Counted from the first letter of the stretch, positions 1 to 8,837 are shown. The stretch is DNA of 64,000 nt from Methanoculleus taiwanensis (GCF_004102725.1 NZ_LHQS01000002.1:797984-861983), one strand, 5' to 3'. Notes: a model not told the origin generated them from the sequence alone. Program-made: numbers and translations.

Positions 1-743
1 GGAGAAGCGAAGCAACCGTCCGTGACTACCTCAAAAACCGGCGGTATGTTGCGACGGACGATTTCGGCACGGTGCGGGTCGATGCTATCCTCGATGCGAT
101 CCCGGAGCGTCTCCGGCGGGAGCTCGCCGGTTCGCTCGCATCGTGCCCGGGAGACCTCACCGACGAAGCCTGGCTGGCGATGGCGAAGAGCGCCTGCCGC
201 GCCGGCGAGGTCCCGGGTCTCTCCGGCATGCACTGGCTCCTCATCCTTGCCGGGCGCGAACCGCGGGCGCTCCGCGAGTTACTCCTGACGGGCCTCGACC
301 CTGCTGCTCCTCAAAGACCGGTTCCGGCCGAACTCCCGGCTCCTCCCGCCCGGAGAGACGGCGGGTTGCGGCCTGTGGAGGATGCTGTCCGGGCGCTGGA
401 ACGGGCGGCGAATCCGGAGCAGGAGTGGGCTGCCCGCCGCCGGCTCACGGAGATCGGTGCACCGGCCGTCCCCCTGCTGCTCCCTCTGCTCAGATCGCCC
501 CGGGATGCGACGGCCGCCCGTGCCGTCGGGGTGCTGGGAGCGATCGGCGATTCGCGTGCGGTCGATCCGCTGCTCTGCAGTCTCGCCGACAGACGCCCGG
601 ATATCCGTGCCGGGGCAGCTCTCGCGCTCGGACGGCTCGGCGATCCGCGTGCCCGGCTCTCCCTGATGCGGGCTCTGAAAGACCGCGAACCTGCCGTGCG
701 GAAGGCCGCCCGAAAGGCGCTCGACGCGATGAAGGGCAGGTGA
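1..743 (+). CDS. HEAT-repeat protein, 5' end outside the window
   Basis: The reading frame is open from base 3 to the stop at 741-743, so the gene begins upstream of the window; the GTG at 72 is internal to this open frame and need not be the start. The C-terminal half carries HEAT/PBS-lyase-type repeats: 'GAPAVPLLLPLLRSP', 'AVGVLGAIGDSRAVDPLLCSL' and 'ALALGRLGDPRARLSLMRAL' show the usual A-x-x-A-L-G-x-(I/L)-G-D pattern. Such alpha-solenoids usually bind proteins; some belong to phycobilin-lyase-like families. The N-terminal part and the partner are not recognised. The identification of the repeats is firm; function is unknown. Confidence 0.75.
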   Translation, partial: RSEATVRDYLKNRRYVATDDFGTVRVDAILDAIPERLRRELAGSLASCPGDLTDEAWLAMAKSACRAGEVPGLSGMHWLLILAGREPRALRELLLTGLDPAAPQRPVPAELPAPPARRDGGLRPVEDAVRALERAANPEQEWAARRRLTEIGAPAVPLLLPLLRSPRDATAARAVGVLGAIGDSRAVDPLLCSLADRRPDIRAGAALALGRLGDPRARLSLMRALKDREPAVRKAARKALDAMKGR

Positions 744-954
744 GGTGCGAAGAACTTTTTCCAGGCGTCTTGCGGTGCGTGCCTCTTCGGGCTGCACGCC
801 GGAGCGACCCGGCCAGGCGTGGTGCATCTCTCTCCGATACCTGCTCTCGCGGTCTCCGGTAAGGAACGGCTGGCCGTCCTCGCGTATGCCGGGCCGGTTG
901 CCGGCAACCTCCTGCAGGGTTTCGACGAGAGCAGCTTACCCGGCGGCATCCTCC

Positions 955-1066
955 TTCCGCAGCCCGGACATCGGTTCTTCTCCCGCAGGTAGCCGATGCA
1001 GAGCCCGCAGTTCATGCTGCAGGGGGCGATCAGGGCGGGGGAGAGGGGGGTCACCCTCCTCGTATG
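955..1066 (-). pseudogene. N-terminal fragment of a DUF3795 cysteine-rich protein
   Basis: On the minus strand, bases 1033-959 encode 'LIAPCSMNCGLCIGYL' followed by 'REKNRCPGC'. This is the conserved N-terminus of DUF3795 proteins (LIAPCGMNCGxC...CPGC), which are common in Methanomicrobiales. The similarity stops right after the CPGC motif and the rest of the family (more cysteine pairs) is not found in any frame, so I call it a relic. The family binds metal or an Fe-S cluster by inference from its cysteines; its role is unknown. Confidence 0.55.
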
Positions 1067-1111
1067 ATCGCCGGCGGGCAAAAACGCTTCTCTCTCCGGT
1101 GCCCGGCCGCC

Positions 1112-1153
1112 AACTACTAATTTAGTAGATATTAGTAGTTCGTTAGTAGTTCG
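1112..1153. repeat. Small inverted and direct repeat, possible operator
   Basis: AACTACTAAT (1112-1121) and ATTAGTAGTT (1131-1140) form a perfect 10-bp inverted repeat with a 9-base spacer. A direct copy of the right arm, GTTAGTAGTT, follows at 1142-1151. The element is AT-rich within GC-rich DNA and lies between two gene relics. It may be an old regulator-binding site. No regulator gene is adjacent. Confidence 0.4.
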
Positions 1154-1159
1154 ATCCGG

Positions 1160-1278
1160 CTAGCCTATCCGGGAGAGCATCTCCTCCAGTCGCTCGAGCC
1201 TTTCACCGGCGGCGTCGAGGGTTTTCGCGCCGGTTATCGAGAAGATGAGGAAGGAAACGCCCCGGTCTATACAGAAGG
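1160..1278 (-). pseudogene. C-terminal remnant of an unidentified protein
   Basis: A minus-strand frame bounded upstream by a stop encodes a coding-like tail that includes 'SFLIFSITGAKTLDAAGERL' and then ERLEEMLSRIG, ending at the stop 1160-1162. It has no usable start codon. The composition (amphipathic helix rich in Glu, Arg and Leu) looks like a real protein C-terminus, but I do not recognise the family. Together with the DUF3795 fragment it marks this strip as decayed. Confidence 0.35.
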
Positions 1279-1358
1279 GGAGCTAGCCATACCTTTCCGC
1301 GGCTGCCTGCCATCACCGGTGGGGATCGGTGTAGGGAGTCCGATGCCGGCAGACCGGC

Positions 1359-1511
1359 TTTGTGTATATCGAAACCCCGATCCGCTGTACGCAACGCACC
1401 TTGTGTGTACCAGAATATACACAAACTCTATATGCCGGGAAGCGGTTGTGCGACATCTGTGACCTACAACAGATTTTGTGCGACATGAAACGCGTTTTGT
1501 GTCGCACAAAG
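1359..1511. repeat. Cluster of TTTGTG-type repeats beside the defence operon
   Basis: TTTGTGCGACA (1475-1485) and TGTCGCACAAA (1500-1510) are a perfect 11-bp inverted repeat. A further direct copy, TTGTGCGACAT, starts at 1446, exactly 30 bp before the copy at 1476. Related TTTGTGTATA and TTGTGTGTA...TATACACAA elements lie at about 1359-1370 and 1401-1425. The stretch between 1279 and 1556 holds no gene I can support. The arrangement resembles iterons or a multi-site operator. Confidence 0.55.
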
Positions 1512-1556
1512 AAAGTCACCGGAGATCGGCACGGCGCGTCTGCGTACGCTACAGCG

Positions 1557-4500
1557 CTATGCCTGCCCGGTTCGTGCCACTGCCTTCGTTTCGTAGAACG
1601 GCGACGGGAGCATGGGATAAACGCGATATACGTGACGATACACATCATCTGCTCTGGACTGCACGTCGTCTTCAGTATAGTGATCCACCGGTAGGCCGGT
1701 TGATTCGCTCCAGAGGAAATCGCGGATAGTAAGTCGGACTGCATCGCGGGTGGCTTCCTTGTCACGCCAGTGATCGATGCGAAGTCTCTCCGCCTTGAGG
1801 GTTTCAAGGAGTTCGACGGCCACTTTCTTGATGCGCCGGACTTCGCCGGGCGAGAGATCAGGCCTCTTCAGAAGATCGAAAACAGCCAGCGATTCCTCAT
1901 CAAGCCCTTCACGTATAGCCCGGCTTTCTTCCCCTTCAATCGCATTCATGAATCGCAGCAAGGCCTCGAACGTATTTTCAATGGTTACTCGATCCTTCTC
2001 GCGATTATAATCGGCTATGATATCTTCATAGTGCCGTTGGAAGTCCGTGCGTAGCGGGTTCTGTTGCAGGAGCCGCTGGAGTCGCTTCTCGATGGCCTGT
2101 TTGAGACTCTGTACGGTTGTTCGTTTCGCCGGGCTTCGCTCGAACTCCTGCCGGAGCCGATCAAAATCGATTCTGCTGATATCATAGGGTACGGTCTTAT
2201 CAGCGACATGATCCGACCTGGTCGCAATTGCCTCATCGACCACCTGGTGGAGCTGACGAATGATCTCGGTGATATCCGCCTCGTCGCGATCCTGTTGCAG
2301 ACTCCTGTAGACGACGTTGATCGCACCATAGTCACTTCGATACGCGTTGATGCCCTTGACGTTGATGCACGCCTTGAACTTCGTGAAAACCGTCCGGCAC
2401 ATCACCTCAAACCGTTTCCGCGTCTCGTCGTTCTCGTTGGCTGCCTCCTTGGCGGCAAGGATAGCCGCGTTCCGTGCGAATCCCGTCTTCGAGATGATGT
2501 CGTCGAGTGATGCGCCGCGTTCTATCAGGAACGTCCGGATGAGCGTGATTGCTTCGGCCAGGTCGGCGAGTAATTCTTCGTCGGGCTTCGCGGGTTCGAT
2601 TTCGCCACCTGCCCTGCCCCGGCCGCCATCCCCGGTTCCTGCAAACGTCGCCAGCGCTTTGCGCAAGTTTTTGAGGATGCCGCAGTAGTCCACGATCATG
2701 CCGTTGTTCTTGCCTTCGTTTATGCGGTTGGCACGGGCAATGGCCTGCATCAGTGTGTGTGCCTTGAGCGGCTTATCCAGATACAGCGTTGACAGGCTCG
2801 GAACGTCAAACCCGGTCAGCCACATGGCACAGACGATTGCGATTCGGAATGGGTGTTTCTCCTCCTTGAAAGCGTCGTCGAGCGCCATCCTCTGCATGTT
2901 GCGGAACTGAGGCTGCTCTCGCATGGACTCCGGCAGATCGATACCCTCTTTGATCAGGCGGCGATGCGGGGTAATGTCCAGGTCCCACGTGCGGAACTTT
3001 TCTACCTCACCCTGCTCTTCGCTCACCACGACGGCCATACGGGTCTCACGCATCCATTCGAGCTGCCGCTGCAGAGCGGTCGCCTCCTGTTCGTCGGCTG
3101 CCCGGTCTATCTCGGTTTCCAACCCGGCGATGCGCTCGTCCCAGGAGGTGCTGATCAGGCCGTGCATCCGCACACAGGTCACCTTGTCGATGCAGACCAG
3201 CATCGCCTTGCCGGTCTCCCAGGCCGTCGAGTAGTGTTTCACGAAATCGCGGGCCACCTGCTCGAGCCGCTTGCCGGCGGTGATGATGTGGTAGTCCCGT
3301 CTGAGTTCCCGTTCAAGCCGTTGCACGACGTCGATGTCGTCCGTCACCAGGTCTTCGAGCTTCTCGGCGATCCGCTCGTTCAGGTCGCCGACGGCAACAC
3401 CGAGTTTCTCGCCCCGGGCGTCGTAGTAGAGCGGAACGGTGGCCTTGTCTTCGACCGCCCGCTGGAAGTCATACGTCGAGACGTAGTCTCCGAAGACCTC
3501 ACGCGTCTTCTCCTCGCCGTGCTTCATAAGCGGCGTGCCCGTAAACCCGATGAAACCGGCGTTCGGCAGTGCGTTGCGCATGTTCAGCGCCAGGGTTCCA
3601 TACTGGGTGCGATGCGCTTCGTCGGTGATGACGATGATATCGTCGCGCTGCGTGTATCCTTTGTCGGGATCCACATCCAGGTTGAACTTCTGAATCAGCG
3701 AGAAGACGTACGACTTATGCTCACCGAGGAGGCGGCTGAGGTGGTCCCCGCTGGACGCCCGGCAGGGGTCGCGGTCGTTGTCCACCACGCCGCACCGGGC
3801 AAACGTCTTGTAGATCTGCGTATCGAGGTCGTCGCGGTCGGTCAGGACGAGGAAGGTGAAGTTTCCGCCGAGTTTGCGGTGAACCTTCCGCGTGAACATA
3901 ACCATCGAGTAGCTCTTGCCCGCCCCCTGCGTGTGCCAGAATACGCCGAGTTTACCCTGGCGGTTCCTGCGATCCCTGACCGCCTCGACGGCGCGGTTGA
4001 CGCCGAGGAACTGGTGGTTGCGGGCGAGAATCTTCTTCGGTTCGCCGATTTTGTCGTCGAAGAGGATGAAGTTCTCGAAGAGGTCCATGAAATTTCTCTT
4101 CTCGCAGATGCCTTTGAGAAGCGTCTCCATATCCACCACGCCCGGTTCGTCCTCGGAGAGGCGCTTCCACTCCTGGAAGTGCTCGAAACGGCTGGTCAGC
4201 GAGCCAACTTTAGCATCCACGCCGTTCCCGAGCACGATGAAGGCGTTGTGGTGGAAGAGGTGCGGGACGGTGTCCTTGTAGTCCATGTAGTTCCGCTCGT
4301 AGGCAGCGCGGATGTCCTTGCCGACGTTTTTCAGTTCCATGAAGAGCAGCGGCAGGCCGTTGACGAACCCCACGATGTCGGCCCGCCGCCGGTAGAGGTC
4401 GCCCCGTATCCAGAGTTCCCGCACGCAGAGGAAGTGGTTCTTGGTCGGCTCGGCGAAGTCGAAGACCCGCAGCCGTCGCCGCACCCGCTCGCCCTTCTCG

Positions 4501-4823
4501 TCGTGGAAGGTGACCTGCACGCCGTCGCGGACGAGGTCGTACTTCTCGCGGTTCGTGGCGACCGTCGACTGCATCGCCGTCGTCGCGACGATCTGCCGCA
4601 CGGCGTCGTCGTAAGCCTCTTCGGGGAGCCCCGGGTTCAGTTCGGCCAGTCTGCTCCGGAGGTAGCGCGTCAGGACGACCTCGCGGTCGGACGCCCTGCC
4701 GAGGAGGCTTTCGGGGCCGAAGTCTTCGTTGTTGTAGGCATACACCGAGTCCCACCCGAGCTGCTGCTCCAGGTACTCCGCCGTGGTCTGCTGGACGAGG
4801 GTGTCCTCGGTGTAGCGGGTCAT
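1557..4823 (-). CDS. hsdR: Type I restriction endonuclease subunit R
   Basis: 1,088-residue motor and nuclease subunit of a type I restriction-modification complex; it cleaves DNA after translocation when the HsdS target is unmodified. The N-terminal nuclease domain shows 'RADIVGFVNGLPLLFMELKN' (about residues 167-186, the D...ExK core). The SF2 motor has a Walker A 'FWHTQGAGKSYSM', a DEAH box 'VITDEAHRTQYG' and motif III 'GFTGTPL'. Length is normal for HsdR. Its ATG (4823-4821) overlaps the stop of the upstream ABC ATPase gene as ATGA, so translation is probably coupled. It is the last gene of the operon that begins at hsdM. The gene looks intact. Confidence 0.95.
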   Translation of the reverse strand: MTRYTEDTLVQQTTAEYLEQQLGWDSVYAYNNEDFGPESLLGRASDREVVLTRYLRSRLAELNPGLPEEAYDDAVRQIVATTAMQSTVATNREKYDLVRDGVQVTFHDEKGERVRRRLRVFDFAEPTKNHFLCVRELWIRGDLYRRRADIVGFVNGLPLLFMELKNVGKDIRAAYERNYMDYKDTVPHLFHHNAFIVLGNGVDAKVGSLTSRFEHFQEWKRLSEDEPGVVDMETLLKGICEKRNFMDLFENFILFDDKIGEPKKILARNHQFLGVNRAVEAVRDRRNRQGKLGVFWHTQGAGKSYSMVMFTRKVHRKLGGNFTFLVLTDRDDLDTQIYKTFARCGVVDNDRDPCRASSGDHLSRLLGEHKSYVFSLIQKFNLDVDPDKGYTQRDDIIVITDEAHRTQYGTLALNMRNALPNAGFIGFTGTPLMKHGEEKTREVFGDYVSTYDFQRAVEDKATVPLYYDARGEKLGVAVGDLNERIAEKLEDLVTDDIDVVQRLERELRRDYHIITAGKRLEQVARDFVKHYSTAWETGKAMLVCIDKVTCVRMHGLISTSWDERIAGLETEIDRAADEQEATALQRQLEWMRETRMAVVVSEEQGEVEKFRTWDLDITPHRRLIKEGIDLPESMREQPQFRNMQRMALDDAFKEEKHPFRIAIVCAMWLTGFDVPSLSTLYLDKPLKAHTLMQAIARANRINEGKNNGMIVDYCGILKNLRKALATFAGTGDGGRGRAGGEIEPAKPDEELLADLAEAITLIRTFLIERGASLDDIISKTGFARNAAILAAKEAANENDETRKRFEVMCRTVFTKFKACINVKGINAYRSDYGAINVVYRSLQQDRDEADITEIIRQLHQVVDEAIATRSDHVADKTVPYDISRIDFDRLRQEFERSPAKRTTVQSLKQAIEKRLQRLLQQNPLRTDFQRHYEDIIADYNREKDRVTIENTFEALLRFMNAIEGEESRAIREGLDEESLAVFDLLKRPDLSPGEVRRIKKVAVELLETLKAERLRIDHWRDKEATRDAVRLTIRDFLWSESTGLPVDHYTEDDVQSRADDVYRHVYRVYPMLPSPFYETKAVARTGQA

Positions 4824-6583
4824 TTGCCGCCCCTCTCGAAGCGAATCCCGAGCAGGCTTCCGGATGGTGTCGCATCCGAAAGCGTTAGCCGGACGTGCTC
4901 CTGGAAATCAAAGCCTTCGCTGAAGTCTTTACTCGGCACCATATCCGAATTGATGGTGCAGATGTACTGCCCGCCAAGCAAGGTTGTTACTTCATGAGCG
5001 CGCTCGAATGCCAGTGCTCGCTGCCGGGCGTCCACGGAGTCGTACATCAGAGTATCATGAATCAGGAAGTCGATGCCATGACGGGTTTGCATCTGCAGTT
5101 GGAGCACGGCAAGGTCAAAGCAGAAGATCTTCATCTTCTCGATGCCCTCGCTACCGCTACGCTCGATTTCAACGTGGTACTTGTAGCCCTTTTCACCGAC
5201 ATCGATGACCAGCCTTCCAGGGGACTTATAGAGCGCCTGGGAGTGCTCGTTGAACAAGCGCACGGCCTCTGACCACACATCCTGGCGTTGCTCATGGTCC
5301 TGCTCCGCAGTCTGAACCAATTCCGTCTTTTGTGCTTTGACTTCTCGCTTGGCGACGTTAAGGTTCCTCATCTCCCTCAAGCGAGTCTGTACGTGATCAA
5401 GCGAGCCCTGCAATGCCACATAACCCTCTTGGAGTTTGGTCATTTCTTGCAGCGCGCCATGCGTCTGGAGAACTTCCATCATCCCAGCACGTTGATTGGT
5501 TAAATCTCTAATTTGCGATTTGCGCTCATCGATGGCCTGCTGAGTGCGTCTAATCTCGGTTTCTAGGAAGTCACATCGATTGGATATGATCTGGTGATGA
5601 AAAGTTCGCGCCTCATTCAATGACCGCTTGATCGCATCGGGAAACACCAACCCGCATTCCTCATATAGACGCTCAAGTGACATCTCCACAGGCGGCTTCT
5701 CTTCTTTGATCGATTCTTGGTAGCGGCTCAAGTGTCGCCTGTCAGTGACATTGCGATTGACCAGATCATGGATTTCCTTGGTTAACCTGTCTGCGTCCTG
5801 CTGCACCGATTCATACTGCGGATGGACCTTAAAGGTGTCCAGCGCTTGCTTGGCAACAGCACTCTGTTGCTCCAACTGAATGCGCTGGGTTTCCAGTTCG
5901 CCAACAGTGCCAATGGCACCTTCCATTGCGCCCGTCTTGATGGCCTTTTCGATGGCTTTAACGCCGTCCTCGCGCTCATTTAGACCCCTCAAACGGGCTG
6001 GAAACTCCCAATTCATTCCCAAGAGGTAGGCAATATGCAGTTGACTATCCCAGGTCTGTTGCTTGGTGTTATGCTGAAATGGGCTGATGTAGGCGTCAGG
6101 CCCACGACGAACCATGTAAGAAACAAGGCTGCGGAAACTGGGTTTATATGGCAATTGATCGGCAGATCTAGGGAGACTAAAAAGCGCCCAGCCGAGAAAT
6201 TGTCGCCACCGTTCTACCTTGAAAATCAGTTCACCTGATCTGGCGTCGCAATCCGGTTGCTCAATCCAACCATTAGTGGGGCCATCAATGACAATGCGGT
6301 TATGGTCTGCCACCGCCCGCGTCACTTTGATCCGGTTGCCGCCGAGGGTGATTTCAAGAGTGAAGGCCCACTGCTTTAGCGGTTCGATCGATAACCCTCT
6401 GCCCTTGGTCACACGGCTACCCAGACAGAAATCTATGATCTCGATCAGCGTCGATTTGCCAAGGCCATTGCGCGTATCCTTCTCGGTCGAAGTCTCGGAA
6501 CGCTCTGCAAGGATGACATTGAGACCAGTGGTGAAGGTAACGGTATGAAAGGATGGCTGATTGGCGGATACACTGTGAATCAT
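4820..6583 (-). CDS. ABC-three-component (ABC-3C) system ATPase, DUF2326 family
   Basis: 587-residue SMC/ABC-like ATPase. It has an N-terminal Walker A 'RNGLGKSTLIEIIDF' near residue 41, a long central coiled coil rich in Glu, Gln and Arg (about 190-430), and a C-terminal DUF2326-type half with 'DFLIHDTLMYDSVDARQR', the probable Walker B and D-loop region. In ABC-3C systems, described computationally as biological conflict systems, this ATPase is thought to sense invasion and license an effector. The start overlaps the middle-component stop and the stop overlaps hsdR, both as ATGA. Base composition is lower in GC than the 5' half of hsdR and hsdM, which fits insertion as a cassette. The conflict role is inferred from family and context. 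Confidence 0.85.
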   Translation of the reverse strand: MIHSVSANQPSFHTVTFTTGLNVILAERSETSTEKDTRNGLGKSTLIEIIDFCLGSRVTKGRGLSIEPLKQWAFTLEITLGGNRIKVTRAVADHNRIVIDGPTNGWIEQPDCDARSGELIFKVERWRQFLGWALFSLPRSADQLPYKPSFRSLVSYMVRRGPDAYISPFQHNTKQQTWDSQLHIAYLLGMNWEFPARLRGLNEREDGVKAIEKAIKTGAMEGAIGTVGELETQRIQLEQQSAVAKQALDTFKVHPQYESVQQDADRLTKEIHDLVNRNVTDRRHLSRYQESIKEEKPPVEMSLERLYEECGLVFPDAIKRSLNEARTFHHQIISNRCDFLETEIRRTQQAIDERKSQIRDLTNQRAGMMEVLQTHGALQEMTKLQEGYVALQGSLDHVQTRLREMRNLNVAKREVKAQKTELVQTAEQDHEQRQDVWSEAVRLFNEHSQALYKSPGRLVIDVGEKGYKYHVEIERSGSEGIEKMKIFCFDLAVLQLQMQTRHGIDFLIHDTLMYDSVDARQRALAFERAHEVTTLLGGQYICTINSDMVPSKDFSEGFDFQEHVRLTLSDATPSGSLLGIRFERGGK

Positions 6584-6807
6584 GGCGCCTCCAGTTGGAG
6601 CATGCCTTGGGAGAGGTTGATGATTCCCGTGATGTGTAGCAGATCCAATGCCAACACAAAGCGTTCGTAGGTGCCGACAGACCGGTTATCTCGCACCTTA
6701 CTCCAGAGGCTAGTGACGGTCTGTGGCTGTTCCAAGTTACGCAGCAAGACGGCGCCGACGCCGAGCAGGGCCTGATCCTCAGAGATGTGCTTCGATGGCA
6801 AGATCAT
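6580..6807 (-). CDS. ABC-3C system middle component (MC6-like)
   Basis: 75-residue protein beginning 'MILPSKHISEDQALLGVGA' and including 'TYERFVLALDLLHITGII', which matches what I know of the small ABC-3C middle component, a winged-helix-like linker between ATPase and effector. I chose the ATG at 6807 because GAGGTG lies 8 bases upstream and it overlaps the HNH gene stop as ATGA; a start 18 bases upstream is possible but weaker. Its stop overlaps the ATPase start. Family assignment rests on remembered sequence pattern, length and position. Confidence 0.75.
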   Translation of the reverse strand: MILPSKHISEDQALLGVGAVLLRNLEQPQTVTSLWSKVRDNRSVGTYERFVLALDLLHITGIINLSQGMLQLEAP

Positions 6808-7577
6808 TTCTCGAACACCTCGCACATTTCAAACAAATAGACTAACACAGCCAACCCGGCTGAACGCTCGGCCTGGCGGTGGAAACCCTGCTGGGCAAAC
6901 CGGCACATTAACTCGAAAAGGTCACCACCGCTGACACCTTCCTTCTTAAGACGCCAGTATTCCTCAAGGAAACCAGCCTTTAGGCGTTCGGGGAATTCAA
7001 CGTCTGTCTGAGCCACGCTCTCGATGTACCGAGAGACGTCACTTGCGACGCCCAGTCCCATCGCGATGATGCCGCGTGCACCAGCGTCGAGATCGTTCTT
7101 CTTGATTTTGTCATCGAGCTTGAGCAATGAGTAATCTCTGGTAACAGCAGATGGCAAGATTGCGGTGGCCCACTGCGTTGCCTCCTGCAGCTCCGGGAAT
7201 CCAACATCTGCAAAGGCATCGAGCATGGCTTGACGCACCTTCGTCTCGTGCTCCGCCTTGATTGCATACAGAAGTTCGACCGGATAGTCAATCTCACCTT
7301 GAGGGATGGCATCGATGATGGTGTGACAGTTAGTGCAAAGGTAGATCAGATTGTTGTAGTGGTTGCGTTCATCATCGGTCATAGTGGGGTCATAGCGCGC
7401 GGATATCTTGCTTTTACCATTGCCATCATGCTCTCCGGCGATATGGGCAGCTTCACCGACGTTGATAGGAACACCAGATTTACTATCGGGCGTGAGCCTA
7501 CGGCCGCAACCAGGCAGTGCACAGATGTCGCCACTTCTATAGGCCAACAGCAGCTTAGTCGGATAAGATGCGCTCAT
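6804..7577 (-). CDS. HNH-nuclease effector of the ABC-3C cassette
   Basis: 257 residues. The N-terminal HNH module has 'ICALPGCGRRL' (zinc-binding pair), 'NVGEAAHIAGEHDG' (catalytic AHI) and 'NNLIYLCTNCHTIID' (CxxCH), so both the zinc ligands and the catalytic histidines are present. The rest is helical and may bind the middle component. Position as first gene of the HNH, middle-component, ATPase trio marks it as the effector that would cut DNA when activated. The start overlaps the hsdS stop (ATGA, 7574-7577). It could alternatively act as a free-standing restriction endonuclease with the type I system, but the downstream partners favour ABC-3C. Confidence 0.8.
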   Translation of the reverse strand: MSASYPTKLLLAYRSGDICALPGCGRRLTPDSKSGVPINVGEAAHIAGEHDGNGKSKISARYDPTMTDDERNHYNNLIYLCTNCHTIIDAIPQGEIDYPVELLYAIKAEHETKVRQAMLDAFADVGFPELQEATQWATAILPSAVTRDYSLLKLDDKIKKNDLDAGARGIIAMGLGVASDVSRYIESVAQTDVEFPERLKAGFLEEYWRLKKEGVSGGDLFELMCRFAQQGFHRQAERSAGLAVLVYLFEMCEVFEK

Positions 7578-8704
7578 ACTGTCACCTCTCCGTTCATCAG
7601 GCGGGGGAGGAGGAGGTCACGGGCTTGTGCAAGTCGCAAATTTGCCTTGGCCAACACCTCTATTTGATCTATACTCCTGAGAACATGCGAATTAAACTGA
7701 TCGAGTATCAGTGATGACGGAATGGTCACTTTAATGCTTGAAAACTTAGATTTATTCACATTGGCCATTGTTGCTCCACCACCCATCCCCTCAAGCAATG
7801 GTTTCAAATCCCGCGCCATAAAAAACGTCCAATAACGGAGAGATTCGTCTGCTGGGACGATGGCGTTGATCTGCTGATTGGTTTGGGCTTCCGAACAATT
7901 GAATGAAACAACCCCGACTGTCCCAATACAAGACACAAGAATTGATCTGGGCGAGAGAGTCTTGTTCGATTGTGTGTTTGCTCCTTCATTAGAGAGCGAC
8001 TCTTCTGTTTTGATGACCAGCGTGTTGCCGTGCATATCTGGGGTTTTTATGAACGGAACATCGTCGCCGTAATAGGAGTCCTTTTTTTTGCTGGGAGTCT
8101 TTCCCGTCACAACCAACCCAATATCTGTAATCGTTCCACGCTCCCACCCGTCCGGCACGCCGTCTTTGATCGCAACATGTTCATGACCGGGGAAGCGGAG
8201 GTGGACGAACCATTCCCGGTAGAGCAGCCGCGCCGCCTGTTCGAGCAGCGCAATCCGCCGCCGGTTGTTCTCGATCAGGTCGTCGTAGGCGGAGAGGATG
8301 GAGGCGATGCGCTTTTGTTGAATGGGATCTTGAGTGACCGTTACCTTGCGAGCGTGAAGATCATTCCGGTTCACACCGGGAACCGCGGCTTTATCGCTGG
8401 ATGTACCATTAAGGACGGTTTTGAGAAAGTAAGCTGAGAATCGAGGATCATTCCCTTTAAAATCTTGGACGTAAAGGGCGGTATTCAATGGCCAGAAGTC
8501 CTCGCGAAGGAAGAACACTTCACCAAGCGTGCCATATCGTCCAGTCACCACTCCTGGACCCTTGACCTTCGCTGCATTGTGATAACCCGTAATCCCCGAA
8601 GAGGACACAACTGGGACGTTTCCATCTTCTCTCTGAGATGACGGTAAATCATACCCTCTCTTCAGTGTTAAGAACTCCCCAAGTTGGATCGTATCCCAGC
8701 TCAC
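7574..8704 (-). CDS. hsdS: Type I restriction-modification specificity subunit S
   Basis: 376 residues with two target-recognition domains: the first opens with 'LGEFLTLKRGYDLPSSQ', the second with 'GTITDIGLVVTGKTPSKKKD'. They are separated by the conserved helix 'LLEQAARLLYREWFVHLRF'; a second conserved helix, 'LRLAQARDLLLPRLMNGEV', ends the protein. HsdS dictates the DNA sequence methylated by HsdM and cut by HsdR. The frame is open further upstream, but I chose the GTG at 8704 because GGAGGTG stands a few bases before it and the family alignment begins there; this leaves about 130 bases to the preceding gene. Confidence 0.9.
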   Translation of the reverse strand: MSWDTIQLGEFLTLKRGYDLPSSQREDGNVPVVSSSGITGYHNAAKVKGPGVVTGRYGTLGEVFFLREDFWPLNTALYVQDFKGNDPRFSAYFLKTVLNGTSSDKAAVPGVNRNDLHARKVTVTQDPIQQKRIASILSAYDDLIENNRRRIALLEQAARLLYREWFVHLRFPGHEHVAIKDGVPDGWERGTITDIGLVVTGKTPSKKKDSYYGDDVPFIKTPDMHGNTLVIKTEESLSNEGANTQSNKTLSPRSILVSCIGTVGVVSFNCSEAQTNQQINAIVPADESLRYWTFFMARDLKPLLEGMGGGATMANVNKSKFSSIKVTIPSSLILDQFNSHVLRSIDQIEVLAKANLRLAQARDLLLPRLMNGEVTV

Positions 8705-8837
8705 ACCCCACCTCCAGAAAGCCCCCCATACCGGCCGCCGCCGCTCCCCAGAAATCGTGCAACGCACCGTTGCACAAACTCCCGGCAGGGCTGCGCCGCA
8801 GGAAGACCCGGCGCATCCTTCCGGCTGCAAGCACACC

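Noticed and set aside
771-992. Plus-strand frame after the HEAT gene containing 'AVSGKERLAVLAYAGPVAGN'
   Set aside because: It looks protein-like in part, but it has no start, no recognised family and overlaps the DUF3795 relic on the other strand; the evidence is too thin for a feature.
1359-1511. CRISPR array
   Set aside because: The repeats are 10-12 bases, occur in both orientations and have unequal spacing; no 28-37 base direct repeats or cas genes are present.
2853-4997. 714-codon open frame on the plus strand across hsdR
   Set aside because: It is exactly antisense to the hsdR motor domain, has no family resemblance and arises from the GC-rich third positions of hsdR.
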